DNA from: Nitrospirota bacterium
Lineage (GTDB): Bacteria; Nitrospinota_A; UBA7883; JACRGQ01
Direction of reading: 5' to 3'
Length of the DNA: 64,000 nucleotides
Assembly (NCBI GenBank): GCA_024275955.1
Contig: JAJRYD010000020.1
Location: 105,459-169,458, forward strand
Shown: positions 35,803 through 45,123 of the stretch, one piece after another
Position numbering within the stretch: position 1 is the first letter of the stretch
How the letters are laid out: the number at the start of each line of letters is the position of its first letter
Notes under the pieces: generated by a model
The model's input: the letters and a program-made list of their open reading frames with translations, nothing else
What the model was told of the DNA's origin: nothing
The model's database searches: none
Program-made: the position numbers and the translations under genes

Positions 35803-38448
35803 ATGGCAGATAAGAAGACGATATACTTTTTTCGGGCCGGTAAGGCCGATGGTAAAGCAAGCATGAAAAACCTTCTCGGCGGTAAAGGCGCCAACATAGC
35901 CGAGATGTGCAACCTCGGCATCCCTGTGCCATCGGGCTTCACCATCTCCACCGAGGCGTGCGTCTACTACTTTAAGAACAAAAAAAAATGGCCGCCGCGC
36001 CTCAAACAGGAACTGCTCAAAAACCTTTCAAGGCTCGAAAAAAGCATGGGGGCGAAGCTTGGCGACAGGGAAAAACCTCTTTTACTCTCTGTGCGCTCCG
36101 GCGCGAGGGCATCAATGCCGGGAATGATGGACACCGTTTTGAACCTCGGCTTAAACGACAAAACACTTAAAGCTTTAATAGAGCTTACCGGCAACGAACG
36201 CTTCGCGTACGACTCCTACCGCCGGTTTATAAATATGTTTGGCAGTGTCGTGCTGGGGATCGACGGCTCAATTTTCGAAGAGGAGCTTACCAACCTAAAG
36301 AAAAGAGTAAACGCGGAAAATGATACCGACCTAGACGCGATAGACCTAAAGGAGCTATGCCATCGCTACAAAAAAACAGTAAAGAGCGTTACAGGCAAAC
36401 CTTTCCCCGAAGACCCGATGAAACAGCTTATCGCCTCTATCAATGCCGTGTTCGGCTCGTGGAACACCGAGCGCGCGAAAGAATATAGAAAAATGTACGA
36501 CATACCCGAAGAATGGGGAACGGCGGTTAACGTGCAGTCGATGGTATTCGGCAATGCCGGCAATAATTCCGGCACAGGTGTCGCCTTTACGCGCGATCCT
36601 TCGACAGGCGAAGATAAATTCTTCGGAGAGTTTCTTGTAAACGCCCAAGGCGAAGATGTGGTCGCCGGCATAAGAACACCGCTCTCTATCAGCGGTATGG
36701 GAAAGGTTTTCCCGCAAGCGGCGAAAGACCTTTTGCGAATTTCTAAAAAACTCGAAAGCCATTACAGAGATATGCTGGACCTTGAGTTCACGGTGCAGGA
36801 CAAAAAGCTTTTCATGCTACAGGCAAGGGTCGGCAAACGGACGGCGGCATCGGCTTTAAAAATTGCCGTAGACCTTGTAAATAAAAAGAAGATAAGCAGG
36901 CGAGAAGCTATCTTGCGGATAGAGCCGTCACAGCTCGACCAGCTTTTGCACAAAACAATGAACCCTAAGGCGAAGGTGAATGTAATCGCCACTGGGCTTC
37001 CGGCATCGCCCGGCGCCGCTGTCGGCAAGGTGGTCTTTACCTCCGAGGCGGCAAGAAGGCTGGCCGACAAAGGAGAACCGGCTATACTTGTCCGCTACGA
37101 AACCTCGCCGGAAGACCTTTCGGGAATGTCGGCATCTAAAGGGATACTCACCGTTCACGGCGGGATGACATCGCACGCGGCAGTGGTGGCAAGAGGTATG
37201 GGCAAATGCTGCATATCGGGCGCTGGCGGCATAAAGATAGACGAGCGGGGCAAAACCTTTATCGTCGGCAAAACCGCCGTGCATAAGTACGACTGGCTGA
37301 CGCTGGATGGAAGCACCGGCAGAGTGATACTAGGCAAGACAGAGCTTGTATCCCCTGCTCTCTCCGGCGATTTTTCTAAAATAATGTCGTGGGCGAACGA
37401 TATGCGAAAGCTGGAGGTAAGGGCCAACGCCGATACGCCGGACGACGCTAAGCTTGCCAGAAAATTCGGCGCGCAAGGGATAGGCCTATGCCGGACGGAG
37501 CATATGTTTTTTGCCAAAGAGAGAATATTGGCGGTGCGGGAGATGATTCTCTCCGACAGTAAAAAGGAAAGAGCAAAAGCACTAAGAAAACTTCTGCCTA
37601 TGCAGAGAAAAGATTTTGGCGGAATACTAAAAGCGATGGACGGACTGCCGGTAACGATACGCCTGCTCGACCCGCCGCTCCACGAATTTCTACCAAAAAC
37701 AAAAGACACAATAAGCGATGTGGCGTACGAAATGAAAATCCATTTCGACGAAGTTAAAAAACGGGTGGACGGATTGGCAGAGTCGAACCCTATGCTAGGG
37801 CATCGCGGATGCCGGCTTGGCATAACCTTTATGGACATATACGAAATGCAGGCACGGGCGATACTAGAAGCTACCGCGACCCTAAAGAAAAAAGGCAAAA
37901 ACCCAAAACCGGAAATTATGATTCCGCTTGTCGCCACACCAAAAGAGCTGGAGCTTTGCAAAGAGATGATTCTAAAAACCGCGAAAGAGGTACAAAAAGC
38001 AAAAGGGGTCAAGTTCCCCGTGACAATAGGCACGATGATAGAACTGCCGAGAGCGGCGATAATCGCCGACCAGATAGCGGAGCATGCCGACTTTTTCTCT
38101 TTCGGCACTAACGACCTTACCCAAACGACGCTCGGCCTCAGCCGCGACGATTCCGGCACCTTTTTGCCGGAATATGTCGATAAAAAGATTTTTCGCTACG
38201 ACCCGTTTATAAGCATAGACGAAGAAGGAGTCGGCGAGCTTATGAAAATAGGAGTCAAAAAAGGACGCAAAGCAAAACCAAAACTTAAAATAGGCATCTG
38301 CGGCGAACATGGCGGCGACCCGAAGTCGGTAACCTTTTGCCACAACCTCGGGCTAAACTACGTCAGCTGTTCGCCGTACCGCATCCCTATCGCTATCCTC
38401 GCATCAGCACGCTCTCACCAGCGCGAACATAAAAGCCACACCCGCTAA
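35803..38448 (+). CDS. ppdK: Pyruvate, phosphate dikinase
   Basis: Interconverts pyruvate, ATP and phosphate with phosphoenolpyruvate, AMP and pyrophosphate, linking glycolysis and gluconeogenesis. The 881-residue enzyme has the ATP-grasp domain (LLGGKGANIAEMCNLGIPVP, SVRSGARASMPGMMDTVLN), the swivelling phospho-histidine domain (GGMTSHAAVVARGMGK) and the PEP-binding TIM barrel (FGTNDLTQTTLG, catalytic cysteine in GICGEHGGDP). The ATG at 35803 is chosen for the AAAGGA site upstream and the MADKKTIYFF family start. An upstream in-frame ATG lies inside glyS. Confidence 0.96.
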   Translation: MADKKTIYFFRAGKADGKASMKNLLGGKGANIAEMCNLGIPVPSGFTISTEACVYYFKNKKKWPPRLKQELLKNLSRLEKSMGAKLGDREKPLLLSVRSGARASMPGMMDTVLNLGLNDKTLKALIELTGNERFAYDSYRRFINMFGSVVLGIDGSIFEEELTNLKKRVNAENDTDLDAIDLKELCHRYKKTVKSVTGKPFPEDPMKQLIASINAVFGSWNTERAKEYRKMYDIPEEWGTAVNVQSMVFGNAGNNSGTGVAFTRDPSTGEDKFFGEFLVNAQGEDVVAGIRTPLSISGMGKVFPQAAKDLLRISKKLESHYRDMLDLEFTVQDKKLFMLQARVGKRTAASALKIAVDLVNKKKISRREAILRIEPSQLDQLLHKTMNPKAKVNVIATGLPASPGAAVGKVVFTSEAARRLADKGEPAILVRYETSPEDLSGMSASKGILTVHGGMTSHAAVVARGMGKCCISGAGGIKIDERGKTFIVGKTAVHKYDWLTLDGSTGRVILGKTELVSPALSGDFSKIMSWANDMRKLEVRANADTPDDAKLARKFGAQGIGLCRTEHMFFAKERILAVREMILSDSKKERAKALRKLLPMQRKDFGGILKAMDGLPVTIRLLDPPLHEFLPKTKDTISDVAYEMKIHFDEVKKRVDGLAESNPMLGHRGCRLGITFMDIYEMQARAILEATATLKKKGKNPKPEIMIPLVATPKELELCKEMILKTAKEVQKAKGVKFPVTIGTMIELPRAAIIADQIAEHADFFSFGTNDLTQTTLGLSRDDSGTFLPEYVDKKIFRYDPFISIDEEGVGELMKIGVKKGRKAKPKLKIGICGEHGGDPKSVTFCHNLGLNYVSCSPYRIPIAILASARSHQREHKSHTR

Positions 38449-38500
38449 CCACGCATGGGCGTGGAGCCAGTAGTCGCCCTGCCCTGAGCATGTCGAAGGG
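38449..38500 (+). repeat. Hairpin and dispersed-repeat motif after ppdK
   Basis: CCACGC/GCGTGG (38449-38464, loop ATGG) forms a 6-bp hairpin right after the ppdK stop and may act as its 3' end. The imperfect palindrome CCCTGAGCATGTCGAAGGG at 38482-38500 matches a motif I know as scattered in intergenic DNA of many environmental bacteria. GCGTGGAGCCAG from this spot recurs after the HPP gene near 53490. Confidence 0.5.
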
Positions 38501-38604
38501 CACGCGGTAAATAGAGCCCTAAGCATTTACCAAACGTTTGCCAGCGAACCGCTACCACCTTCGGTGGGAGCACTTGTCGGATAGGGTCGCATCATCCATC
38601 TAGA

Positions 38605-39042
38605 ATGAAAATCAGTATGACAATTGAAAATGTTTTGAGCGTTCTATCTCTACTGGGGGTAGGCGGACTACTTGGAGCCTATTCCCAAGCTTTATGGGAA
38701 CGTAAAAACACGATTCTATTACAGAAACAGGAATTCAAGGAAACTAGATACAAATGCATTATTCTTTTACTATTGGCACGCTTAGATTTTGAGAAAGAGA
38801 AAAAGAAATTACACCGGCATGGAAGAGGAAACCTAAAAAATATCTCTGATTTAAATGAAGAACTTACCGCCGAGTACTACAATATGATTCTTTACGCTTC
38901 TGAGGAAGTATTAACATCCATGAGCCATTTTCTTGATAATCCAAACAAGAAAGAATTTCAAAAAGTTACAATTGAAATGAGAAATGATTTATGGGGTGGC
39001 AAACTATCCTCCGACTTCATTAAAAATTTGGATTTCAAATAG
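38605..39042 (+). CDS. Small membrane-anchored protein of unknown function
   Basis: A 145-residue protein with one N-terminal membrane helix (VLSVLSLLGVGGLLGAYSQAL) and a charged, mainly helical cytoplasmic part rich in Lys and Glu, ending in a conserved-looking KLSSDFIKNLDFK. No domain is recognised. The ATG at 38605 overlaps a TAGAAT box; the next ATG (38617, MTIENVLS) fits better with a leaderless start. Its DNA is more AT-rich than its neighbours, and it sits in a repeat-rich pocket between ppdK and ribD, so it may be a recent arrival. Confidence 0.65.
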   Translation: MKISMTIENVLSVLSLLGVGGLLGAYSQALWERKNTILLQKQEFKETRYKCIILLLLARLDFEKEKKKLHRHGRGNLKNISDLNEELTAEYYNMILYASEEVLTSMSHFLDNPNKKEFQKVTIEMRNDLWGGKLSSDFIKNLDFK

Positions 39043-39073
39043 CCCCCCCTCTGCGCCCTCTGCGGTGACTCAC

Positions 39074-39110
39074 TAGATTGCTTCGTCGCCTTAGCTCCTC
39101 GAAATGACAA
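39074..39110 (+). repeat. Dispersed intergenic repeat motif
   Basis: The stretch beginning GATTGCTTCGTCGCC and ending CTCGAAATGACA closely resembles a repeat I recognise as widely scattered in intergenic regions of many unrelated bacterial genomes. No coding role is apparent. Confidence 0.45.
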
Positions 39111-39158
39111 GTTAGGTTTATCTTACGCGTGCGACCACCGCCCCCACCGGCAAGGTGG

Positions 39159-39164
39159 TATAAT
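39159..39164 (+). promoter_or_regulatory. ribD -10 box close to the start codon
   Basis: A perfect TATAAT eight bases before the ribD ATG. There is no room for an FMN riboswitch between promoter and gene, so this rib operon is not controlled by an RFN element at its start. Confidence 0.5.
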
Positions 39165-39172
39165 CATTGGTT

Positions 39173-40264
39173 ATGAAACCGCAGTATATGGACAGAGCGC
39201 TGTCGCTCGCTTTGAAGGCTAAAGGCAAGACAAGCCCCAACCCGCTGGTCGGCGCAGTAATCGTAAAGGCTGGCAAGGTGATTGGCGAGGGGTATCATAA
39301 GCAAGCGGGGAAGGAGCATGCGGAGATAATCGCCCTTAAGAAAGCGAAATCACTCGCCAAAGGCGCGACGCTTTATGTAAACCTTGAGCCATGTTGCCAC
39401 ACAGGTCGTACAGGGCCATGCACCGATGCCGTTATAAAGGCCGGCATAAAAAAAGTTGTGATAGCGATGCGCGACCCGAACCCGCTAGTTGCCGGCAAAG
39501 GGGTAGCTAAGCTAAAAAAAGCCGGCATCACCGTTATGGAAGGCCTGCTGTACAAAGAGGCTAAAGCTCTCAACGCTCCGTTTGAAAAGTTCATAACGCA
39601 AAAACTGCCGTTCGTAACGCTTAAGGCGGCGGTATCGCTTGACGGGAAGATTGCCGCTTTAAGCGGCGACTCGAAATGGATAAGCAACGAGGCGAGCAGA
39701 GCAAAGGTACATGAGATGCGTGAGGAAAGCGACGCGATACTTGTCGGGCTTAATACCGTTTTGAAGGACGACCCAAGCCTTAACGTAAGGCCTATGAAAA
39801 AGGGAACCAAACATCCATTACGGGTTGTGGTAGATACCAAGCTAAATACACCGGCCGGCGCGAAACTTTTCCACTCTAAAGGCGGGAAGGTAGTCATCTT
39901 CTGCGGTAACGACGCTCCCAAAGCGAAAGAGAAAGCTCTTGCGGATAAAGGTGCCGAGGTGGTGAGAACAGCGACTAGGGACAAGCGGGTAAACCTTGAA
40001 GCCATTATGAAAAATCTAGCTTCAAGAGACATCGTGAGTCTCATGGCCGAGGGCGGTGGAACGCTTTACACAGAGCTTTTGGGCAAAGGAATGGTAGATA
40101 ATGTTGCCATTTTTGTAGCCCCTATAATACTTGGCGGCACGGAGCGTTATTCGCTTATGCAAAACGGCTGTGCGAAAAATATAAAGGACGCGCTTAAACT
40201 TATTAACCTATCGTACAGACAATATGGCGAGAACATTCTTATAGAAGGAAAGGTTTTAAAATAA
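39173..40264 (+). CDS. ribD: Bifunctional riboflavin deaminase/reductase RibD
   Basis: Carries out the second and third steps of riboflavin synthesis from GTP. Residues 1-145 are the zinc deaminase (HAEIIAL and PCCHTGRTGPC). Residues about 146-363 are the NADPH-dependent reductase (VTLKAAVSLDGKIA, SDAILVGLNTVLKDDPSL, MAEGGGTL). An in-frame TTG six bases upstream was rejected because it lies too close to the -10 box. Its stop overlaps the ribE start by one base (TAATG) and it leads the rib operon. Confidence 0.95.
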   Translation: MKPQYMDRALSLALKAKGKTSPNPLVGAVIVKAGKVIGEGYHKQAGKEHAEIIALKKAKSLAKGATLYVNLEPCCHTGRTGPCTDAVIKAGIKKVVIAMRDPNPLVAGKGVAKLKKAGITVMEGLLYKEAKALNAPFEKFITQKLPFVTLKAAVSLDGKIAALSGDSKWISNEASRAKVHEMREESDAILVGLNTVLKDDPSLNVRPMKKGTKHPLRVVVDTKLNTPAGAKLFHSKGGKVVIFCGNDAPKAKEKALADKGAEVVRTATRDKRVNLEAIMKNLASRDIVSLMAEGGGTLYTELLGKGMVDNVAIFVAPIILGGTERYSLMQNGCAKNIKDALKLINLSYRQYGENILIEGKVLK

Positions 40265-40902
40265 TGTTTACCGGAATAGTGGAACGAACGGGAAAGGTGT
40301 GTTCTGTTACAAGCTCTGGCGGTACCGCGAGAATTGTAATAGAGGCGGAGAACTTTTTTGACGATCTGTCGCTTGGCGACTCGGTGGCGATAGACGGCGT
40401 TTGCCTTACCATAGTTGAAATGACCGCAAAAAGCGCGGCATTTGACGTAAGTAAAGAGACTATCACCTGTTCGATAATGGGCGGCTACAAAGCAGGCTCC
40501 GCCGTAAATATGGAAAAGGCGTTAAGGCTTTCCGACAGGCTTGGGGGGCATCTTGTTCAGGGGCATGTAGATGGTATAGGCAAGTTTACCGGCCAAAAGG
40601 AAATGGGCGAATATATCGACATGACCTTTGAAGTGCCGGACACAATCTCCCGCTACATTGTCGGCAAAGGCTCTATAACGATTAACGGCATAAGCCTTAC
40701 CGCCGCGAGGCTAGAGGGCAACAGAATAACGATAGCTGTTATACCGCACACCCTTCGGATAACCTCACTTGCCGGCCTGAAACCTGGCGGGGAGGTAAAC
40801 CTTGAGGCCGACCTGATTGCGAAATATGTCGAAAAGCTGTTATTATCAAACGAAGGAGACGGAGTTACCCGCGAACTTCTAGAGAAAAAGGGATTCATCT
40901 AA
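40264..40902 (+). CDS. ribE: Riboflavin synthase alpha chain
   Basis: Dismutates two 6,7-dimethyl-8-ribityllumazine molecules to riboflavin. The 212-residue protein consists of two homologous barrels: [12 protein letters not shown] with [13 protein letters not shown], then [11 protein letters not shown] with [11 protein letters not shown]. All expected motifs are intact. Gene order is the classic rib operon; it overlaps ribD by one base and ribBA follows after 13 bases. Confidence 0.96.
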   Translation: MFTGIVERTGKVCSVTSSGGTARIVIEAENFFDDLSLGDSVAIDGVCLTIVEMTAKSAAFDVSKETITCSIMGGYKAGSAVNMEKALRLSDRLGGHLVQGHVDGIGKFTGQKEMGEYIDMTFEVPDTISRYIVGKGSITINGISLTAARLEGNRITIAVIPHTLRITSLAGLKPGGEVNLEADLIAKYVEKLLLSNEGDGVTRELLEKKGFI

Positions 40903-40915
40903 AGGTTATACATAT

Positions 40916-41800
40916 ATGGAATTTTGCAAAGTAAAAGAGGCGGCCGAAGAGCTTGCCAAAGGGAAGATGGTCGTCATTATGGATGACGAAGACAGGGAAA
41001 ACGAAGGAGACCTTGTTTGCGCCGCCGAAAAGGTTACACCGGAAATAATAAACTTTATGGCAACGCATGGGCGCGGCCTTATCTGCCTTGCTCTTACGCC
41101 AGAGAAAGCCGACTCTCTGAAACTTGAGCCGATGGTTAGAGATAACACCTCGCGTTTTTCAACAGCATTTACCGTCTCTATAGAGGCAAAGCATGGCGTT
41201 ACTACCGGCATTTCCGCCGCAGACAGGGCGCATACGATACTTACCGCCGTGAAGGAAGATTCTAAACCGTCCGACCTAGCAAAACCGGGGCATGTATTCC
41301 CGCTTAGAGCAAAAAAGGGCGGCGTGCTTGTAAGAACGGGACAGACAGAAGGCTCTGTAGACCTCGCCCGTATAGGGAATTTAAGCCCTTCGGCTGTGAT
41401 ATGCGAAGTGATGAACGAAGACGGAACGATGGCGAGACTGCCGGACATCGAAAAGCTGGCAAAGCAGTTCGGCCTTAAGATAGTAACGGTTAAAGATATT
41501 ATCAACTACCGCTTAAAACGTGAGTCACTGGTCAAGAGGGTCGCGGAGGCGAAGCTCCCGACATCTTTCGGCATGTTTAAGGTAATCGGGTTCGAAAGTA
41601 CTATCGACGGCTCTGTTAATGTCGCGATTACTATGGGCGACATCAAGCCGGGCGAAGATACTCTTGTACGGGTGCATTCGCAATGTCTTACGGGCGATGT
41701 TTTTCACTCTGAGCGTTGCGACTGCGGCGAACAGATGGATGCCGCGATGAAAATAATATCGGAGGAAGGCAAAGGCGCCATCATCTACCTTTTTCAATAA
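40916..41800 (+). CDS. ribBA: RibBA: complete DHBP synthase domain plus start of GTP cyclohydrolase II, ended by an in-frame TAA
   Basis: Residues 1-200 are a complete 3,4-dihydroxy-2-butanone-4-phosphate synthase ([34 protein letters not shown]), which makes the four-carbon precursor of riboflavin. Residues 208-294 begin the GTP cyclohydrolase II domain with its zinc cysteines ([17 protein letters not shown]). The ORF stops at TAA 41798-41800, exactly where the GTP-binding motif RQEGRG is expected. Here it reads FQ-stop-GRG, so both the Arg and the Glu are changed. The frame continues intact to 42139. RibB activity could survive; RibA could not without readthrough. Confidence 0.9.
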   Translation: MEFCKVKEAAEELAKGKMVVIMDDEDRENEGDLVCAAEKVTPEIINFMATHGRGLICLALTPEKADSLKLEPMVRDNTSRFSTAFTVSIEAKHGVTTGISAADRAHTILTAVKEDSKPSDLAKPGHVFPLRAKKGGVLVRTGQTEGSVDLARIGNLSPSAVICEVMNEDGTMARLPDIEKLAKQFGLKIVTVKDIINYRLKRESLVKRVAEAKLPTSFGMFKVIGFESTIDGSVNVAITMGDIKPGEDTLVRVHSQCLTGDVFHSERCDCGEQMDAAMKIISEEGKGAIIYLFQ

Positions 41801-42139
41801 GGCAGAGGCATAGGCCTTATAAACAAAATAAAGGCCTACGCACTGCAAGAGGAAGGACACGACACAGTCGAAGCGAACGAAAAGCTCGGCTTTAAACCCG
41901 ACCTTCGCGACTACGGCATAGGAGCGCAAATTATAGGCCGCCTCGGTATAAAAAGCATGCGTCTGCTTACAAACAACCCGCAAAAAATAGTCGGGCTGGA
42001 GGGGTACGGGCTGAAGATTGTTGAACGGGTTCCATTGCTGGTAAGGCCAAGGGATCACAATGTAAAGTATCTGGAAACCAAGCAGAAAAAGCTTGGACAC
42101 CTTTTTGAAATAGTAAAAAAAACTGAAGGAAGCAAATAG
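41801..42139 (+). pseudogene. ribBA: Rest of the GTP cyclohydrolase II domain, in frame after the TAA
   Basis: Directly after the TAA, the same frame continues as [19 protein letters not shown], then [11 protein letters not shown] and [25 protein letters not shown], the conserved second half of RibA. There is no shift or deletion, and the region shows no other decay. Without readthrough or sequence correction it is untranslated, since the first internal ATG (41957) comes after the active site. It ends 2 bases before ribH, so operon spacing is preserved. Confidence 0.85.
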
Positions 42140-42141
42140 TT

Positions 42142-42606
42142 ATGAAATCTGTCGCAGGAAACCTAGATGGAAAAGGGCTCAAGGTAGCACTGGTTGCAAG
42201 CCGTTTTAACAGCTTCATAAATGAAAAGCTAATCGCAGGCGCAAAGGAATGCCTTGTGATGCACGGAGCGAGCGAAGACGACATAACCCTAATACAGGTT
42301 CCCGGCGCTTTCGAGATTCCGTTTGCCGCAAAGAAGGCGGTAGATGCCGACAAATTCGACGCGGTTATATGCCTCGGCACGATTATAAGGGGGGCGACCA
42401 GCCATTACGAACATCTTGCGTCGGCAATCACCAAAACCTTAATGGATCTTTCGATGAACTCTAAAATTCCGGTAACATACGGCGTAGTAGCTACAGAGAC
42501 GATTGAGCAGGCTATTGAACGTGCCGGAAGCAAGGCCGGCAACCGAGGCTACGATGCCGCGATGTCGGCACTGGATATGGTGAACCTTAACAGGCAAAAG
42601 CTCTGA
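42142..42606 (+). CDS. ribH: 6,7-dimethyl-8-ribityllumazine synthase
   Basis: Condenses the RibB and RibD products to lumazine, the substrate of RibE. The 154-residue protein has the canonical VPGAFEIPFA and GTIIRGATSHYEHL (active-site histidine) motifs and would form an icosahedral or pentameric assembly. It is two bases downstream of ribBA in the operon, with nusB following after about 100 bases, a common rib-nusB order. Confidence 0.96.
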   Translation: MKSVAGNLDGKGLKVALVASRFNSFINEKLIAGAKECLVMHGASEDDITLIQVPGAFEIPFAAKKAVDADKFDAVICLGTIIRGATSHYEHLASAITKTLMDLSMNSKIPVTYGVVATETIEQAIERAGSKAGNRGYDAAMSALDMVNLNRQKL

Positions 42607-42702
42607 CGCAGGTTTTTCTAATATTGATGGATATACCAAATTTCGGACTTTGCTTTTTCAACTGCCCGCTAACCGGCACCTTGCTCAAGGGCAGGCAGTA
42701 AG

Positions 42703-43116
42703 ATGGGACTAAGAAGAAGCGGCAGAGAGGCGGCTGTAAGCATTCTTTACAGCTTAGAATTTTCCGACATGGCGGAAAAAGAGGCTATAGAAAATTACTG
42801 GAGCAGTCGCAAAGGCTCTAACAGCTTGAAAAAATATACAGAAACACTTGTCGAGGGTGTTGTTGAGCATAGACCGGAAGTAGACAGCGTTATAGGCAGA
42901 TGCAGTAAAAACTGGGAAGTTGAACGGCTCCCGGATGTTGACCGCAATATTGTCCGTCTGGCAGTTTTTGAACTTATGGAATGCAAAGATGTACCAAGTG
43001 CTGTTATTATTAATGAGGCGCTCGAAATTGCCAAAGAGTATTCCAGCGAGAAGTCGGCACTATTTGTAAACGGGATTTTGGGTGAAGCAGAATCCAAGAT
43101 AAGACCGAAAAATTAA
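42703..43116 (+). CDS. nusB: Transcription antitermination factor NusB
   Basis: An all-helical RNA-binding factor that acts with NusE on boxA in rRNA leaders. The 137-residue protein starts RRSGREAAVSILYSLEFSD, has DRNIVRLAVFELMECKDVPSAVIINEALEIAKEY, and ends FVNGILG, all diagnostic. It follows ribH as in many bacteria. Confidence 0.94.
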   Translation: MGLRRSGREAAVSILYSLEFSDMAEKEAIENYWSSRKGSNSLKKYTETLVEGVVEHRPEVDSVIGRCSKNWEVERLPDVDRNIVRLAVFELMECKDVPSAVIINEALEIAKEYSSEKSALFVNGILGEAESKIRPKN

Positions 43117-43140
43117 AACCCCCAAGTTGAGGAATGATTT

Positions 43141-43869
43141 ATGAAATATGCAATCTACTCCGATGTGCATTCGAACGTGGAAGCATTTCAAGCTGTCTTG
43201 AACGATATAGGCAGACAGAAGGTGGATCAAAAGCTTTTTCTCGGTGATATAGTCGGATACGGGCCAAACCCTAACGAGTGCATCGACATACTCAAACAAA
43301 ATGCTGACGTAATGCTTGCCGGAAACCACGACTGGGCCGCGGTAGGCCTTACCGACACTTCCTACTTTAACCCGTACGCAACCGCCTCGATGGAATGGAC
43401 AGCGGAACAGCTTACGAAAGAGAATAAAGAGTTTTTAAAAAAGCTCAAGCCGACAGGTATCATCGACAACCTCCAGCTTGTCCACTCTACCCCATACGAG
43501 CCGGAAGCATGGCACTACATAATGAACATGCGGGACGCACAGGCAAACTACAAAGAACTTACAACCGATATCTGTTTCATAGGACACTCGCACCAGCCGC
43601 TTATTATCGAAATGGTCGATGAAATTAACGTAATGCCTATACGCGATCTTTACGCAACCCTTGAAAACAACCGCAACTACATAATCAATGTAGGAAGCGT
43701 GGGACAACCGAGAGATTCTAACTCCGACGCGTGCTACGTTTTGTACGACTCTAAAGCGAAAACGATTGAGTACCGGAGAATAGAATACGACGTTAAGAAG
43801 GTTCAAAAAAAAATGGAGGCGGCAAAACTGCCTGAGTACCTCGTCAACAGACTGGCGGCCGGCAAATAA
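43141..43869 (+). CDS. Calcineurin-like metallophosphoesterase
   Basis: A 242-residue two-metal phosphatase. Metal motifs are in order: IYSDVHSNVEAF, GDIVGYGPNP, GNHDWA, VHSTP and GHSHQP. It belongs to the YfcE/diadenosine-tetraphosphatase-like group of cytoplasmic enzymes; the actual substrate cannot be told. A GAGGA ribosome site precedes the ATG. holA starts one base after its stop, so they form one unit with nusB. Confidence 0.9.
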   Translation: MKYAIYSDVHSNVEAFQAVLNDIGRQKVDQKLFLGDIVGYGPNPNECIDILKQNADVMLAGNHDWAAVGLTDTSYFNPYATASMEWTAEQLTKENKEFLKKLKPTGIIDNLQLVHSTPYEPEAWHYIMNMRDAQANYKELTTDICFIGHSHQPLIIEMVDEINVMPIRDLYATLENNRNYIINVGSVGQPRDSNSDACYVLYDSKAKTIEYRRIEYDVKKVQKKMEAAKLPEYLVNRLAAGK

Positions 43870-43870
43870 A

Positions 43871-44908
43871 GTGCCGAAACTGAAATCCGAAACTGAACTT
43901 TTTAATTTAATTAAATCCGGCAAGCTCCCCCCTGCCTATTTCTTTTATGGCTCGGAAGGTTTTAGAATAAAAAAAGCGGTAGAAGCTTTAAGGACAGAGA
44001 TAGAAAAAACAGCGGTAGACATATCGACCGCGTGGGTATCTTACGATTTGGCTGAAACAGGATTCGGCCAATTCATATCCGATATCAAGACTGTTTCATT
44101 TTTTGGCGGCACTAGAGGAGTGATTGCGTTTAACTTCAAACCGCCAGGCCAAACCGCCGAAGGATACTGCTTAAGGGATGACGAGCAAAAAGAGCTTTTG
44201 GATTATCTTGAAAGACCTTCGCCGGATGTTGTGCTGATTCTTAAGGCAGGAAAGGTAGACTCAAGATTAAAATTCTGGAAAACGCTTAAAAGCAAAACAT
44301 CGGAAATGAGTTTTGAGACAGCCCAGCAAAATCGAAAACATATAATAAACGAAAGGCTCAACTCATCCGGCCTGAAGTTTTCACCAGACGCAAGGTACTG
44401 GATGGAAGAAAGATTCACCGGCGCCTTTCATCATCTGGACTCCGAAATGGAAAAGCTGACGACATATATGGCAGAGCGGGACAGGGTCTCGGTAGGGGAT
44501 CTGGAGCAGTGCATGAGCGCCCCTAAAATCGACGATATCTGGAAGCTTACCGACGCTATCACGGCAGGAAATGCCACCAGAGCACTTGAAGCTGTTAAAT
44601 CGCTAAAAAAACAGGGTGAACACCCTATAAGGGCTATTGCTACGATAGCAAGCCAGTTTAGAAAGATGCTTATATGCAAATCCGGCCTTGCAAGAAAACT
44701 TCCTATTTCTCAAATTACAAGCATCTGCGGCTTGAGGAATGACTGGATTACCAAGAAATATATTGAAAATGCCAGACGATTTAAATCTACAATATCAATA
44801 AAAACAATTATTTATACGTTGTCAAAGTCTGATTTAAAGGTTAGAGGCTCTGGTTTTAACGAGTGGATGGTTTTTGAAGAGGAGATACTCTCCATCTTTT
44901 CAAAATAA
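43871..44908 (+). CDS. holA: DNA polymerase III delta subunit (clamp loader)
   Basis: The wrench subunit of the clamp loader that opens the beta sliding clamp. The 345-residue protein has the HolA pattern: PPAYFFYGSEGFRIKKAVEAL at the start, LLDYLERPSPDVVLIL, and the C-terminal collar region (LTDAITAGNATRALEAVKSLKKQGEHPIRAIATIASQFR). The start codon is GTG, one base after the phosphoesterase stop. Confidence 0.92.
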   Translation: MPKLKSETELFNLIKSGKLPPAYFFYGSEGFRIKKAVEALRTEIEKTAVDISTAWVSYDLAETGFGQFISDIKTVSFFGGTRGVIAFNFKPPGQTAEGYCLRDDEQKELLDYLERPSPDVVLILKAGKVDSRLKFWKTLKSKTSEMSFETAQQNRKHIINERLNSSGLKFSPDARYWMEERFTGAFHHLDSEMEKLTTYMAERDRVSVGDLEQCMSAPKIDDIWKLTDAITAGNATRALEAVKSLKKQGEHPIRAIATIASQFRKMLICKSGLARKLPISQITSICGLRNDWITKKYIENARRFKSTISIKTIIYTLSKSDLKVRGSGFNEWMVFEEEILSIFSK

Positions 44909-45123
44909 ACGTTCTCCCCGCTATGCCTCCGTGTTCGAGATTGACAACTTCTATAACACTCTAAATTATTTGGACATTTAAGAGATTTCCATGCTATCAT
45001 AGCTACCGTGTGCGTAAAGATTTCGCTTGGTTTTGCCGTCAAGGTAATTGCATGTTTGTGTGCTGGTTTGCCGGTTTCGGCCTGCGTTGACTAGAAGTTG
45101 ACTTTAAGAAGTTTAGGAGTGGT

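Noticed and set aside
37155..38159. A 334-codon minus-strand ORF inside ppdK
   Set aside because: It is Ser/Ile-rich antisense to a highly conserved enzyme frame, typical of a reverse-frame shadow.
39043..39172. FMN riboswitch before the rib operon
   Set aside because: The interval is only 130 bases, the -10 box lies at its very end, and the conserved RFN element sequences are absent.
45008..45091. A 27-codon GTG ORF upstream of the LytM peptidase gene, signal-peptide-like
   Set aside because: Very short, with no ribosome site and no match to a known leader peptide; the hydrophobic run may be chance.
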